Below, in pieces: positions 31,012 to 39,194 of a stretch of 40,665 bases of DNA. Where the stretch lies: the NCBI GenBank assembly GCA_964647255.1, contig CAZYGI010000034.1, positions 1 to 40,665 of the forward strand, read 5' to 3'. A model generated the notes under the pieces. It saw only the letters and a list, made by a program, of their open reading frames with translations, did not search any database and was not told the DNA's origin. The DNA is from CAWJEL01 sp964647255. GTDB lineage: Bacteria > Chloroflexota > Anaerolineae > CG2-30-64-16. Position numbers and translations under genes: made by a program. Each line of letters begins with the position of its first letter. Within the stretch, counting starts at the first letter, position 1.

Positions 31012-32658
31012 TCAAACCTCCAGCACCAGCGGCAGGATCAGCGGCCGGCGGCCGGTGCGGTTGTAACAATACTGGCTCAACACATCCTTAATCTTGTTGC
31101 GCGCGGAGGACGCGGCGCCGGGCATCCGCAGCACCTGCCACATCCGCTCCTTGGCGCCTTCGATCAGATCGTCCGATTCGGCCACATAGACGAAGCCGCG
31201 GGTGAGGATCTCCGGGTCGGTCTCCACCTCGCCGGTGGCGCGGTTGATGGTGACGATCGCCACCAGGAAGCCGTCGCGGGCCAGGTGCTTCCGGTCGCGC
31301 AGCACCGCCTCGCCGATCTCGCCCACGCTCAGGCCGTCCACGAGCACGGGCCCGCCGTTGACCTCCTCGCCCAGGCGCATTCGGTCCGGGAGCACCTCAA
31401 CGACCTGGCCGCTCTCGACGATCTGGATGTTCGCGTCCGGGATGCCCATCTCGCGGGCAAGCCGGGAATGCAGCACAAGGTGGCGGTATTCCCCATGCAT
31501 AGGAATGAAGAACTTGGGCCGGGTCAGGGAGAGCATCTGCTTCAGGTCTTCGCGACTGCCGTGGCCCGAGACGTGGACATCACACAGGTCGGAGTAGATC
31601 ACATCCGCGCCCAGGCGGAACAAATCGTCAATGATGTGATTGACCAGCTCCTCGTTGCCCGGGATCGGCGTGGCCGAGAGCACCACGGTGTCGCCGGGCA
31701 CGATCTCAAGCTGCGCGTGCTCCCCCGAGGCAAGTCGCGCCAGCACCGCACTCGGCTCGCCCTGGCTGCCGGTGCAGACGATGACGACTTCCTCAGGCGG
31801 CCGGTTGTTCATCTCCGAGGTGCTCAGCAGCTCATCGAACGCGACGTCCAGGTAGCCCAAATTAATCGCCATGCGGACGTTGTTAACCATGCTGCGGCCC
31901 ACCACGCCCACGCGCCGGCCGTGGAGCCGGGCGATGTTGATCACCTGCTGGATGCGCGAGATGTTTGAGGCAAAAGTGGCAATGATGACCCGGCCCGGCG
32001 CGCCGGACATGATCTCTTCCAGGACGCCGTTGATCGCCTGCTCGGACGGGGTGAACCCGTTGGTGTCCGCATTGGTCGAGTCGGACATCAGCAGCAGCAC
32101 GCCGCGGTCGCCGACGGCGCGCAGCTTGCCCACTTCGGTCAGCCTGCCGTCCACCGGCTGCTGGTCGAACTTGAAATCGGTGACGTGCACCACGGTTCCG
32201 ACCGGCGTATGCACCACAATCCCCACCGAGTCGGGGATGCTGTGGCAGACATGGACAAACTCCACAGTGAAACAACCCAGGGTTAGCACATCGTCGGTGG
32301 TAATGGTGTGCAGCTCGCTGTCGGCCAGCAGGCCGGCCTCCTTGAGTTTGAGCTCCGCCAAGCCGCGCGTGAGCGCCGTCGCATAAACCGGCACATCCAG
32401 ATATTTGCACAGATACGGCAGCGCGCCGATGTGATCTTCGTGGCCGTGGGTCAGCACGACCGCCTGCACCCGGTCGGCGCGGTCGGTCAAGTAGGTGATA
32501 TCGGGATAAACCAGGTCAATGCCCAGCATATCGCTTTCGGGGAACATGAGCCCGGCATCAATCACCAGGATGTCCTGGTCATACTCCAGGGCCAACAGAT
32601 TCTTGCCGATTTCGCCGAAGCCGCCGAGCGGGATGATGCGGAGTGGTAGGTCGGACAA
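31012..32658 (-). CDS. rnj: Ribonuclease J
   Basis: 5'-to-3' exoribonuclease/endonuclease that matures and degrades RNA, cytoplasmic, 548 aa. The metallo-beta-lactamase core has LTHGHEDHIGALP, CHSIPDSVG, a beta-CASP domain (MSDSTNAD, ASNISRIQQVI, GRSM, GSQGEPSA), VSGHGSREDL and the MHGEYRHL motif, then the C-terminal domain. The best start is the TTG at 32658, with GGAGG 5 nt upstream; translation from 32715 would cross an intergenic repeat. The RNase J1/J2 distinction is not attempted. Confidence 0.93.
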   Translation of the reverse strand: MSDLPLRIIPLGGFGEIGKNLLALEYDQDILVIDAGLMFPESDMLGIDLVYPDITYLTDRADRVQAVVLTHGHEDHIGALPYLCKYLDVPVYATALTRGLAELKLKEAGLLADSELHTITTDDVLTLGCFTVEFVHVCHSIPDSVGIVVHTPVGTVVHVTDFKFDQQPVDGRLTEVGKLRAVGDRGVLLLMSDSTNADTNGFTPSEQAINGVLEEIMSGAPGRVIIATFASNISRIQQVINIARLHGRRVGVVGRSMVNNVRMAINLGYLDVAFDELLSTSEMNNRPPEEVVIVCTGSQGEPSAVLARLASGEHAQLEIVPGDTVVLSATPIPGNEELVNHIIDDLFRLGADVIYSDLCDVHVSGHGSREDLKQMLSLTRPKFFIPMHGEYRHLVLHSRLAREMGIPDANIQIVESGQVVEVLPDRMRLGEEVNGGPVLVDGLSVGEIGEAVLRDRKHLARDGFLVAIVTINRATGEVETDPEILTRGFVYVAESDDLIEGAKERMWQVLRMPGAASSARNKIKDVLSQYCYNRTGRRPLILPLVLEV

Positions 32659-32670
32659 CGGGGCCTCCGT

Positions 32671-32750
32671 GACGATTACGAGTGAACAGTAACGAGTAAT
32701 CAGCGATGCGCACATGACTCGCTACTCGTTCATCGTTACTCGCTACCTAT
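32671..32750. repeat. Imperfect fold-back of CGAGTAAC/GTTACTCG words
   Basis: Words such as ACGAGTGAACAGTAACGAGTA are followed after about 20 nt by their approximate complement (CGCTACTCGTTCATCGTTACTCG), giving an imperfect hairpin between the RNase J start and the rimI stop. Noncoding. Confidence 0.6.
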
Positions 32751-32757
32751 GAGAATG

Positions 32758-33381
32758 TCATTCACCAAAACAACGCGCCATCCGGGCCAACGCATCCGCG
32801 CGCGCCGCGGCCAGACGGGCCTGCACGGCCGGATCATGCAGCGCCGGGGTGGTCATGATGATACCGTCCTCACCGTCGCGATAATACCTCTTGCGAACGC
32901 CTGTGGCTTCATAGCCCAGCTTTTGATACAACTGCCGGGCCGCCCGGTTGCTTGCCCGCACCTCGAGCGTGGAGCATGTCGCGCCGCGCGCGATCGCCGC
33001 ATCGAGCAGCCCCAGCATGAGCCACTCCCCCAGCCCGCATCCGCGATAATCCGGGTGCGATGCGATCGTGGCGATGTGCGCTTCTTCCATCAAGAGCCAA
33101 AAACCGCCGTATGCGAGGATGACTGATGGACGATAGACGATGGACGATAGGCCATGAATCGCCGACGCCGCCTCTGAGGGGACATCGCCAACGGGGGCCT
33201 GTGGTCCATCCTCTATCGTCCGCCGCAGCGTCAGGTACGTCGCCAGCTCATTCTGCGTCAGATCGTTGGTGTACATCCGCCGCGTCCAGGCATCAGTGAA
33301 AGACTGGCGTTCGATTACCATGATCTCATCGAGATCGTCCGGCGTCATCGGCATAAGCATGGGCAGCGGCATATCAGGCAT
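32758..33381 (-). CDS. rimI: Ribosomal-protein-alanine N-acetyltransferase (RimI-like GNAT) with in-frame insertion
   Basis: GNAT acetyltransferase, 207 aa, in a tsaE-tsaB-rimI order common in bacteria. The family acetylates the N-terminus of ribosomal protein S18 and other proteins. The acetyl-CoA site is in HPDYRGCGLGEWLML (about 109-123), and LEVRASNRAARQLYQKLGY and RYYRDGEDGIIM are typical. RimI is usually about 150-165 aa. About 31 extra residues (55-86) sit between strand 2 (ATYLTLRR) and strand 3 (VILAYGGFWLLM), encoded by a 94-bp palindromic element; the C-terminus is also ~25 residues long. The start overlaps the end of tsaB by 8 nt. Confidence 0.88.
   Translation of the reverse strand: MPDMPLPMLMPMTPDDLDEIMVIERQSFTDAWTRRMYTNDLTQNELATYLTLRRTIEDGPQAPVGDVPSEAASAIHGLSSIVYRPSVILAYGGFWLLMEEAHIATIASHPDYRGCGLGEWLMLGLLDAAIARGATCSTLEVRASNRAARQLYQKLGYEATGVRKRYYRDGEDGIIMTTPALHDPAVQARLAAARADALARMARCFGE
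33128..33221. repeat. Palindromic element inserted within rimI
   Basis: GGACGATAGA (33128-33137) pairs with TCTATCGTCC (33212-33221), GATGGAC (33139-33145) with GTCCATC (33204-33210), and AGGCC (33149-33153) approximately with GGCCT (33196-33200). The left arm is itself repetitive (GGACGATAG-ACGAT-GGACGATAG). The reading frame of rimI stays open through it. Confidence 0.75.
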
Positions 33382-34075
33382 TTCCTACACTGGCGCGCAT
33401 GGTCCCTTCCGGCCCCTGGAGGTAAATGGGGCTGAGGGTCGCAGGGTCGTCGGCCTCGCCGCGGTCGAAACGCTGCCATGCCAGCTCGGCCACATAACCG
33501 GCCCGACGCCAGCGCAGCGCGGGAGGCAGAACGATCACGCGCGGCCGGCCGGCCGCCTGCGCCAACACTTCCTGGTCAGCGGGGGAGAGCTCGCCCACAA
33601 ACACGAACGGCCGCGTGACAAAATCCGCCAGTTCCACCAGCGTCGAAAGCTGCGGCGCCTGCTGCGCCCCCCAGCCATCCGGCCCGTGCGCGTAGGGCGC
33701 CCAATAGACCCGCCCGCGGCCGGCCTGGAGCACAGCGATCACCGGCGCCGGTTGCGATTGATGCGGATAAGCGGTCGCATCCAACGTCGGAACGCCCACA
33801 AGCGTCAGGCGATTCGCCAGGGCAAGCCCTTTCGCCGCAGCCAGCCCAACCCGCAGCCCGGTGAACGAGCCCGGGCCCAGCGCCACGCCTACCGCGGCCA
33901 GGTCGGCTGGGTTCAGGCCGGCTTGCCCCACGATCTGCGCCACGGCGGGCATCAGCTCTTCGGTGTGCCGGTTGGCAGAGGACCAGTTGTACTCCGCCAC
34001 CAGGCCGCGGGCGCCATCATACAGCGCGACGCCGGCTTGTTTGGTCGAAGTGTCAAGAGCAAGCAAGAGGGTCAT
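33374..34075 (-). CDS. tsaB: tRNA threonylcarbamoyladenosine biosynthesis protein TsaB
   Basis: Non-catalytic partner of TsaD in making the t6A modification at position 37 of ANN-decoding tRNAs, 233 aa. It opens MTLLLALDTSTKQAGVALY, with HTEELMP and the GPGSFTGLRVGLAAAKGLA motif of the family. The ATG at 34075 overlaps the TsaE stop (ATGA), so the two are translationally coupled. TsaD is not in the window. Confidence 0.93.
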   Translation of the reverse strand: MTLLLALDTSTKQAGVALYDGARGLVAEYNWSSANRHTEELMPAVAQIVGQAGLNPADLAAVGVALGPGSFTGLRVGLAAAKGLALANRLTLVGVPTLDATAYPHQSQPAPVIAVLQAGRGRVYWAPYAHGPDGWGAQQAPQLSTLVELADFVTRPFVFVGELSPADQEVLAQAAGRPRVIVLPPALRWRRAGYVAELAWQRFDRGEADDPATLSPIYLQGPEGTMRASVGNA

Positions 34076-34587
34076 GTGCTTTCCATCCCGGCAGGCCACG
34101 CCGCCACCAACCGCTGCAGCAGCGCCGCGTACCGAGCGCCGTGCGCGATCAGATAAATCCGCCGCCGGTCATCATCCACGTACTCGAAGTGCGCTGCCAG
34201 ATGATCATCGCCCGGCAACAAGCCCGGGATGCGGTCGGCCCATTCGATCACCACGACGTCGTCGCCCGCAAAGAGGTCATCCAGGCCGATGTCCCACATT
34301 TCGACCGGCGCGTTGCTCAGGCGGTAGCAGTCGGCGTGCTGCAAGACCCGGCCACCGGCGCCCACATAGCGGTTGATTAACACGAACGTCGGGCTGGTGA
34401 CTGGCGCAGTAATGCCCAGCCCGTGCGCCAGGCCCTGGGTAAAGGTTGTCTTGCCCGCGCCCAGATCGCCGGCCAACGCCAGAATCACGCCACCGGGTTC
34501 AGCCAACAGCAGGCGCGCCAGTGCGGCGCCAAACGCCCGCGTCTGCTCGGCGCTGCTCGTCTCCAACAGGAAATGACACGGCTTCAT
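34072..34587 (-). CDS. tsaE: tRNA threonylcarbamoyladenosine biosynthesis ATPase TsaE
   Basis: ATPase of the t6A machinery that binds TsaB-TsaD, 171 aa. Walker A GDLGAGKTTFTQGLA, PVTSPTFVLINRY, HADCYRLS and VVVIEWADR (Walker B region) are all present. I chose the ATG at 34587: the ATG at 34599 overlaps a good -10 (TATAAT), whereas 34587 lies 10 nt after it, so the mRNA is nearly leaderless. It is the first gene of a minus-strand run that includes tsaB, rimI and perhaps RNase J. Confidence 0.92.
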   Translation of the reverse strand: MKPCHFLLETSSAEQTRAFGAALARLLLAEPGGVILALAGDLGAGKTTFTQGLAHGLGITAPVTSPTFVLINRYVGAGGRVLQHADCYRLSNAPVEMWDIGLDDLFAGDDVVVIEWADRIPGLLPGDDHLAAHFEYVDDDRRRIYLIAHGARYAALLQRLVAAWPAGMEST

Positions 34588-34597
34588 AAGTCGGGCC

Positions 34598-34603
34598 ATT
34601 ATA
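34598..34603 (-). promoter_or_regulatory. -10 element before tsaE
   Basis: Perfect TATAAT on the minus strand ending 10 nt before the chosen tsaE start; the -35 (TTCTAG, 17 nt upstream) is poor. Confidence 0.4.
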
Positions 34604-34636
34604 TCGCGAGTCGCCGAAAGCTAGAAACTAGCTGCC

Positions 34637-34668
34637 GGGGATTCGGGGCTGGGGATCAGGGGTTGGGG
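34637..34668 (+). other. G-quadruplex motif (five GGGG tracts)
   Basis: Five runs of four G (34637-34640, 34645-34648, 34651-34654, 34659-34662, 34665-34668) with loops of 4, 2, 4 and 2 nt fit a stable intramolecular quadruplex on the plus strand. It lies in the divergent region between tsaE and the phosphoesterase, upstream of the latter's promoter. Confidence 0.7.
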
Positions 34669-34708
34669 TCTCATGTCGGGTTCCCAACTTCCAGCTTCCA
34701 CTTTCCGA

Positions 34709-34717
34709 TGGTATGAT
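34709..34717 (+). promoter_or_regulatory. Extended -10 promoter of the metallophosphoesterase
   Basis: TGGTATGAT (extended -10), with TTCCAG 17 nt upstream of the -10 as a weak -35. The start codon is 33 nt downstream. Confidence 0.5.
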
Positions 34718-34749
34718 ACATTTACGCTGAAAATCAAGGAGTTTGAGGC

Positions 34750-35490
34750 ATGCGCGTACTGGTGCTGTCTGATGTCCATGCGAACCTGGCGGCCCTGGAA
34801 GCTGTGCTGGGGGACGCGGCCGCGGTCGGTTTTGAGCAGGTGTGGTGTCTGGGCGACACGATCGGCTATGGGCCGGAGCCCGAAGAATGCGTCGTGCGCA
34901 TACGCGGGCTCGCCTCGGAGGCGGTGGTCGGCAACCACGATTGGGCCGCAGTCGGCGGCATGGATGTGGCCGATTTCAACCCCGAAGCGCGGCGGGCGGT
35001 GCTCTGGACGCAACAGCATCTGAGCCTGGGCAGCGCAGCCTGGCTGCGCCTGCTGCCCAGCGACCCCCTGGTAGTCGGCGACTTCACGCTGACGCACGGC
35101 AGCCCGCGCGACCCGGTGTGGGAGTATATCCTGCGGCCCGCCGATGCAAGCGAAAACCTGGCTTTCTTCGAGACCCCGTTTTGCCTGGTCGGACACACGC
35201 ACGTGCCTGCGCTGTTCATGGCGCGCCAGAACGAACGCAGAATGGAGCGGCTAAGCCCGCTTCCCGGCAAGCCGATTGCCCTGCAGGACTACACCCGCGT
35301 GATCTTGAACCCTGGCAGCGTAGGGCAGCCGCGCGACAACGATCCGCGCGCGGCGTATGCGATCCTGGACACGGAGGAGAAGACCTGGCTCGCGCGGCGC
35401 GTGGCCTACCCCATCGAGGTGACGCAGGCGCACATGCGCACCGCCGCGCTGCCTGAACGGCTGATTAATCGGCTGGCGTTTGGCTGGTGA
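34750..35490 (+). CDS. Calcineurin-like metallophosphoesterase
   Basis: A 246-aa cytoplasmic phosphoesterase with a complete two-metal site: SDVHAN, GDTIGYGPEP, GNHDWA, LTHGS and GHTHVP. It belongs to the YfcE/MJ0936-like group that hydrolyses phosphodiesters or phosphomonoesters; the physiological substrate is unknown. The ATG at 34750 has AAGGAG 10 nt upstream. It is a single gene, followed by 121 nt before the next lipoprotein. Confidence 0.9.
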   Translation: MRVLVLSDVHANLAALEAVLGDAAAVGFEQVWCLGDTIGYGPEPEECVVRIRGLASEAVVGNHDWAAVGGMDVADFNPEARRAVLWTQQHLSLGSAAWLRLLPSDPLVVGDFTLTHGSPRDPVWEYILRPADASENLAFFETPFCLVGHTHVPALFMARQNERRMERLSPLPGKPIALQDYTRVILNPGSVGQPRDNDPRAAYAILDTEEKTWLARRVAYPIEVTQAHMRTAALPERLINRLAFGW

Positions 35491-35611
35491 AGCGAATCCC
35501 ACAGGGAGGTTGTGCGCTCAGCGAGTCGGCAAATGACGGGACAGCGGAACCAACCGCGACGCGGTTGCGTCAGATGTGCAACGTAACGGTTCATCAACAG
35601 GAGGAGTAACG

Positions 35612-36529
35612 ATGAAAAAACTGACTCTGGGCCTGATTCTGCTCGCTCTCGTCTCGGCTCTCATCGGCTGTGCGGCTCCCGCACGGCAGGCGAACATGGC
35701 TGACCAAGGCGTGACCCAGTCTGCCGCGATGCCGGCGGCGCAGCCACCCGCTCAGGAAGCAAAAGCGACAACTGGCGGCTCGGCGGCCGGTGTGACGGAC
35801 GATGCCGAGCGCATGATCATCCGCACCGCGAATCTCTCTGTGGTCGTGACGGACGCCGCGCAGGCGCAGCAATTCGTGGTGGACACCGTGAACACGCTGG
35901 GCGGCTACGTGGCCGACTCTAGCGCCTGGCGGGAAGGCGAACAACTGCGGGCGCGCATGGTCGTCCGCGTCCCGGCCGAAAAGCTGGACGCGCTCCTCGC
36001 CGCAATCAAGGGCCAGGCGGTGCGCGTACAACAGGAAAACATCACGGGGCAGGATGTCACCGAGGAATACAGCGACTTGAATGCCCAGCTCACCAACTTG
36101 GAAGCGACCGAGGTGGAGTTGCGCGAGCTGCTGACTGAGGTGCGGCAGAAGACTCAAAAGGCCGAGGATGTGCTCGCCGTTTACCGTGAGCTGACAAACA
36201 TCCGGGGGCAGATCGAGCAGGTCAAGGGCCGGATGCAGTATCTCGGCAAGATGACCGCCCTGGCAACGGCGAACGTGGAACTGATCCCGGACGTACTGGC
36301 GAAGCCGGTGGTGGAGCCGGGCTGGCGGCCGTTGGAAACGTTGAAAAACGCCGGCCGCGCGCTGGTGAATACGCTCAAAGGGCTGGTGGATGCCGTGATC
36401 TGGCTCGTGGTCGCCGTGCTGCCCGTGCTGATCCTGATCGCGATCCCGATCACGTTGATCGTGCTGGGGATCCGTTGGCTGGTGCGGCGCGGACGAAAGA
36501 CGCAGAAGTCCGCAGAAACGACCAAGTAG
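35612..36529 (+). CDS. DUF4349 lipoprotein
   Basis: A 305-aa exported lipoprotein. The signal peptide has lipobox LIGC (Cys20), a low-complexity linker follows to about 60, then a DUF4349 domain (MIIRTANLSVVVTD ... GGYVADSS ... VRVPAEKLDALL ... YSDLNAQLTNLEATE). A coiled coil lies at about 160-210 and a strong membrane helix near the C-terminus (about 258-285), ending in a basic tail. So it is anchored at both ends, with the domain outside. The function of the family is unknown. The ATG at 35612 follows AGGAGGAG; the extension to 35576 is not supported. Confidence 0.88.
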   Translation: MKKLTLGLILLALVSALIGCAAPARQANMADQGVTQSAAMPAAQPPAQEAKATTGGSAAGVTDDAERMIIRTANLSVVVTDAAQAQQFVVDTVNTLGGYVADSSAWREGEQLRARMVVRVPAEKLDALLAAIKGQAVRVQQENITGQDVTEEYSDLNAQLTNLEATEVELRELLTEVRQKTQKAEDVLAVYRELTNIRGQIEQVKGRMQYLGKMTALATANVELIPDVLAKPVVEPGWRPLETLKNAGRALVNTLKGLVDAVIWLVVAVLPVLILIAIPITLIVLGIRWLVRRGRKTQKSAETTK

Positions 36530-36553
36530 CTGAAATAGTGCAGTTGAAAAGAA

Positions 36554-36585
36554 GAGGGGCGGTTGCCACGCGGCAGCCGCCCCTC
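36554..36585. terminator. Bidirectional hairpin between convergent genes
   Basis: 14-bp arms (36554-36567 and 36572-36585, one G-U pair) with a 4-nt loop, between the DUF4349 gene and the PH-domain gene. Confidence 0.7.
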
Positions 36586-36601
36586 ACTGCGCCGATCAGA
36601 A

Positions 36602-39193
36602 TCACACCCCGATCTTACGGCGATCGCCCATGTCGCGAATATTGTCGTAGACCTGCAAGCTCTCGATCATCTCCCGCTGGCGATCTTCTGCCTTCTTGAC
36701 CTCCTGGCGCTCACGCAGCGCATCCAGCTTCTGGAAAATGATCTCCTGCACGCGGGCAGGCTTCCCGATCCTGATGAAGTCATAGCCTTCATCGGCCGCG
36801 GCCGTGCGGATGGTGACGGTGCCGTCGTCCAGGATCACCGAAAGCAACCCCAACCGCTTAAAATCCACCGATTGGACGCGTTCGAGGTTGCCCTCACGGC
36901 GCCTATAGTCCAGCCCAAGCGGTTTCATCTCGATATCAATGATCTTGTCGTCCGTCAAAACGTAGAGGTCATTATAGTAGTCTGCCACCTGCCAGGCCAG
37001 GACAATGGCCGAAATAAACATGAGCAGCAACCACGGCGCCACCAGGCTCATGATCGGCAGCCCTAACGCGGGAGCCAGCCGATCCAATTCAAACAGGACG
37101 ACCAGCAGCGCGAGCGTCGTCAGGAAAGGCACTCCGGCGCGCGCAACCAACACAACGGGGTGCTTGCGCCAGACGATCTGGCCCGAGGCCACTTGCGGCA
37201 CGGGAGGCATCGAACCGACCAACGCCTTGCGGAGCCGCGCTGGCAAGGGCTGGGTGACCCAGCGCCAGAAACGCCGGGGCCACGCGCCCTGCGATGCCGG
37301 CAGGGGTTTTGGCTCAGAATCGCGCAGGAAACGCGGGCGACGCAACTGCGTCAGCAGGCCACTTTGTCCGAGCATCTGCGCATTGTCACCCAGCGCCCGC
37401 TTGCGCTCCGGGATCGGCAAGACAAGCCGCAGGTTGGTGATCAACAGCCGCCGGAGCACTTCTTTTTGTTGGCCGCGCGTCACGGCCAGCGCCTGGGCCT
37501 TGCCTTCCAGGATGTATTTCTTGACGACCTCAGGCTCGGGCACGTTGGTAAAGACAATCGCGCCGACCTTCGCCGCCGTACGGATCGCCAAATTGCCCCA
37601 ATCAAAAAACCGCCCCCAGAAATCAGCGCTCACCGTCACGTCCTGGATCGTCTCAATGGGCGCTTCCATCAAGGTCTCGGAGAACAGCAACAACTGTCGG
37701 TCGTAGCGCGTCACGCGGCGGTTGGTGACGACATAGTGATCATCGTAGTAGTTGACGATGAACCACACGGCGAGCACCCCGAGAACGCCAAGCAGAAGCA
37801 GCCAGACCACAATCCAGGTGTTGCCCAAAGGCTGCACGACCATTCCGCCCAAGACCAGGGCCAAGACCGCGAACGCAGCCAACGCGGCGAGCGGACCCAG
37901 CAGCCAGAAAAGGTGGCTGCGTCCCTCCCAGGTGATCGTCTCCTCCTCGTTCTGCCACTTAAAGCGGCGTCTCTCTTCTTTGATCTGGGCGAAGCGGTTC
38001 ACCAAGCCGACGGAGTCGCGCCAAAGATCGGTGCGTTCAGCGAATGCGTATTGCAGATCGCGCCGGTCGAGGGTGAGCACATCGGCGCCGCGCAGGCCGG
38101 GGATGGGGCCCTCCGAGGGCGCGATGACTGCGCGCACCGTGGCGTCACGCGGCCGGCCCTCCAGCAGCGATGTTGCACCGTACGAGCTCATGGGGCGCAG
38201 ATAGTTCTGGGGCCGCGCCCGCCCTTGCTCGTCGAAGTTCGCCACCATGGCCGCACCCTCGCGCAGGATCACAAAGCTGTGGCCGCGCGCGCCCTGCGTG
38301 GTGATGTTCTGCCGATCGGGGACGAACCCCCAGCCGAAGAACTGCGCCAGATGCTGCCGGTGTTCCGCGGTCATCCCGGCGCCAGTGAACAGCTCCACCT
38401 TCTCCAGGGATTCCACGATGTCCAGCGGGCGCGCCACCAGCCGGCCGACGCCGGAAAACGCATTGATCAGCCGCTCCGCATGTTCGGCCGGCAAGAAGAA
38501 AAGCTTAGAAGGGAGATGCGTCCTGGCGCTGGTGGCTGCGCAGCGCGCCCCGCGCGTCACGCCGGGGGAAAAGAAGAAGTTGCCGGCGGTCAACCGCCAG
38601 TCCGGCCGATCCAGGCTGGCGGGACCGGCGACCGTCACCTGGCCGAAATCAATGATCCACAACCCAGCCTTGTCGCCCAGCGGCAGAACTTCGTTGGCCT
38701 TGTAGCTCAGCTCTTCCATTACGAGGCAAAGCCGTATGATCTGGCTGTCGTTCAACGCGCGCAGCAGCGGGATGGAGCGCAGCCGGCTGGCGCGTTTCTC
38801 CTGCAAGAGGTCTTCATAAAGCCCAGAGTTGCGCTCCATGGCCGTGCGCAGATCGCCGGCAAACATCTTGTAGAGCTCGCCATCGGTCTCGGCAATCGCC
38901 TCAGAATGATGCTGGTCGCCAAAGAGCACATGCTGGCCGAAGTAGTCGCCTTTCGTGAAGCGCCGCCGCAGCCATTCGACGCCCTCCTCCTTTGAGGACT
39001 GCACGATGACCCCTTCACCGACCAGGTACAGATACTCGGCCGTTTCCCCGGCATGGAACACGACCTGACCGGGCGTGAACGTGACCCGTTCAAACTGCAC
39101 ATCCAGGTTGGTCTCGGCGTCCTTCCATTCCCGGAACAGCGGTGAGTTCTTGAAGGTGGCCCAAAACCGCTTGCGCTCCTCAGGATTGAGCAT
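36602..39193 (-). CDS. Membrane protein with three cyclic-nucleotide-binding-like domains and two bacterial PH domains
   Basis: An 863-aa protein, cytoplasmic N-terminus. cNMP-binding-like folds lie at about 30-135 (VTFTPGQVVFHAGETAEYLYLVGEG), 140-250 and 257-395. The third keeps the phosphate-cassette pattern GATSLLEGRPRDATVRA, while the first two lack the arginine, so at most the third is likely to bind a nucleotide. Two repeats of a membrane hairpin plus bPH2-type domain follow: helices at about 428-480 with a PH domain at 482-560 (YYDDHYVVTNRRV), and helices at 680-735 with a PH domain at 738-825 (YYNDLYVLTDDKI). A charged coiled tail ends the protein. It starts 1 nt after the uvrC stop codon and is cotranscribed. 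Its function is unknown; a signal-responsive membrane scaffold is a guess. Confidence 0.85.
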   Translation of the reverse strand: MLNPEERKRFWATFKNSPLFREWKDAETNLDVQFERVTFTPGQVVFHAGETAEYLYLVGEGVIVQSSKEEGVEWLRRRFTKGDYFGQHVLFGDQHHSEAIAETDGELYKMFAGDLRTAMERNSGLYEDLLQEKRASRLRSIPLLRALNDSQIIRLCLVMEELSYKANEVLPLGDKAGLWIIDFGQVTVAGPASLDRPDWRLTAGNFFFSPGVTRGARCAATSARTHLPSKLFFLPAEHAERLINAFSGVGRLVARPLDIVESLEKVELFTGAGMTAEHRQHLAQFFGWGFVPDRQNITTQGARGHSFVILREGAAMVANFDEQGRARPQNYLRPMSSYGATSLLEGRPRDATVRAVIAPSEGPIPGLRGADVLTLDRRDLQYAFAERTDLWRDSVGLVNRFAQIKEERRRFKWQNEEETITWEGRSHLFWLLGPLAALAAFAVLALVLGGMVVQPLGNTWIVVWLLLLGVLGVLAVWFIVNYYDDHYVVTNRRVTRYDRQLLLFSETLMEAPIETIQDVTVSADFWGRFFDWGNLAIRTAAKVGAIVFTNVPEPEVVKKYILEGKAQALAVTRGQQKEVLRRLLITNLRLVLPIPERKRALGDNAQMLGQSGLLTQLRRPRFLRDSEPKPLPASQGAWPRRFWRWVTQPLPARLRKALVGSMPPVPQVASGQIVWRKHPVVLVARAGVPFLTTLALLVVLFELDRLAPALGLPIMSLVAPWLLLMFISAIVLAWQVADYYNDLYVLTDDKIIDIEMKPLGLDYRRREGNLERVQSVDFKRLGLLSVILDDGTVTIRTAAADEGYDFIRIGKPARVQEIIFQKLDALRERQEVKKAEDRQREMIESLQVYDNIRDMGDRRKIGV

Positions 39194-39194
39194 C

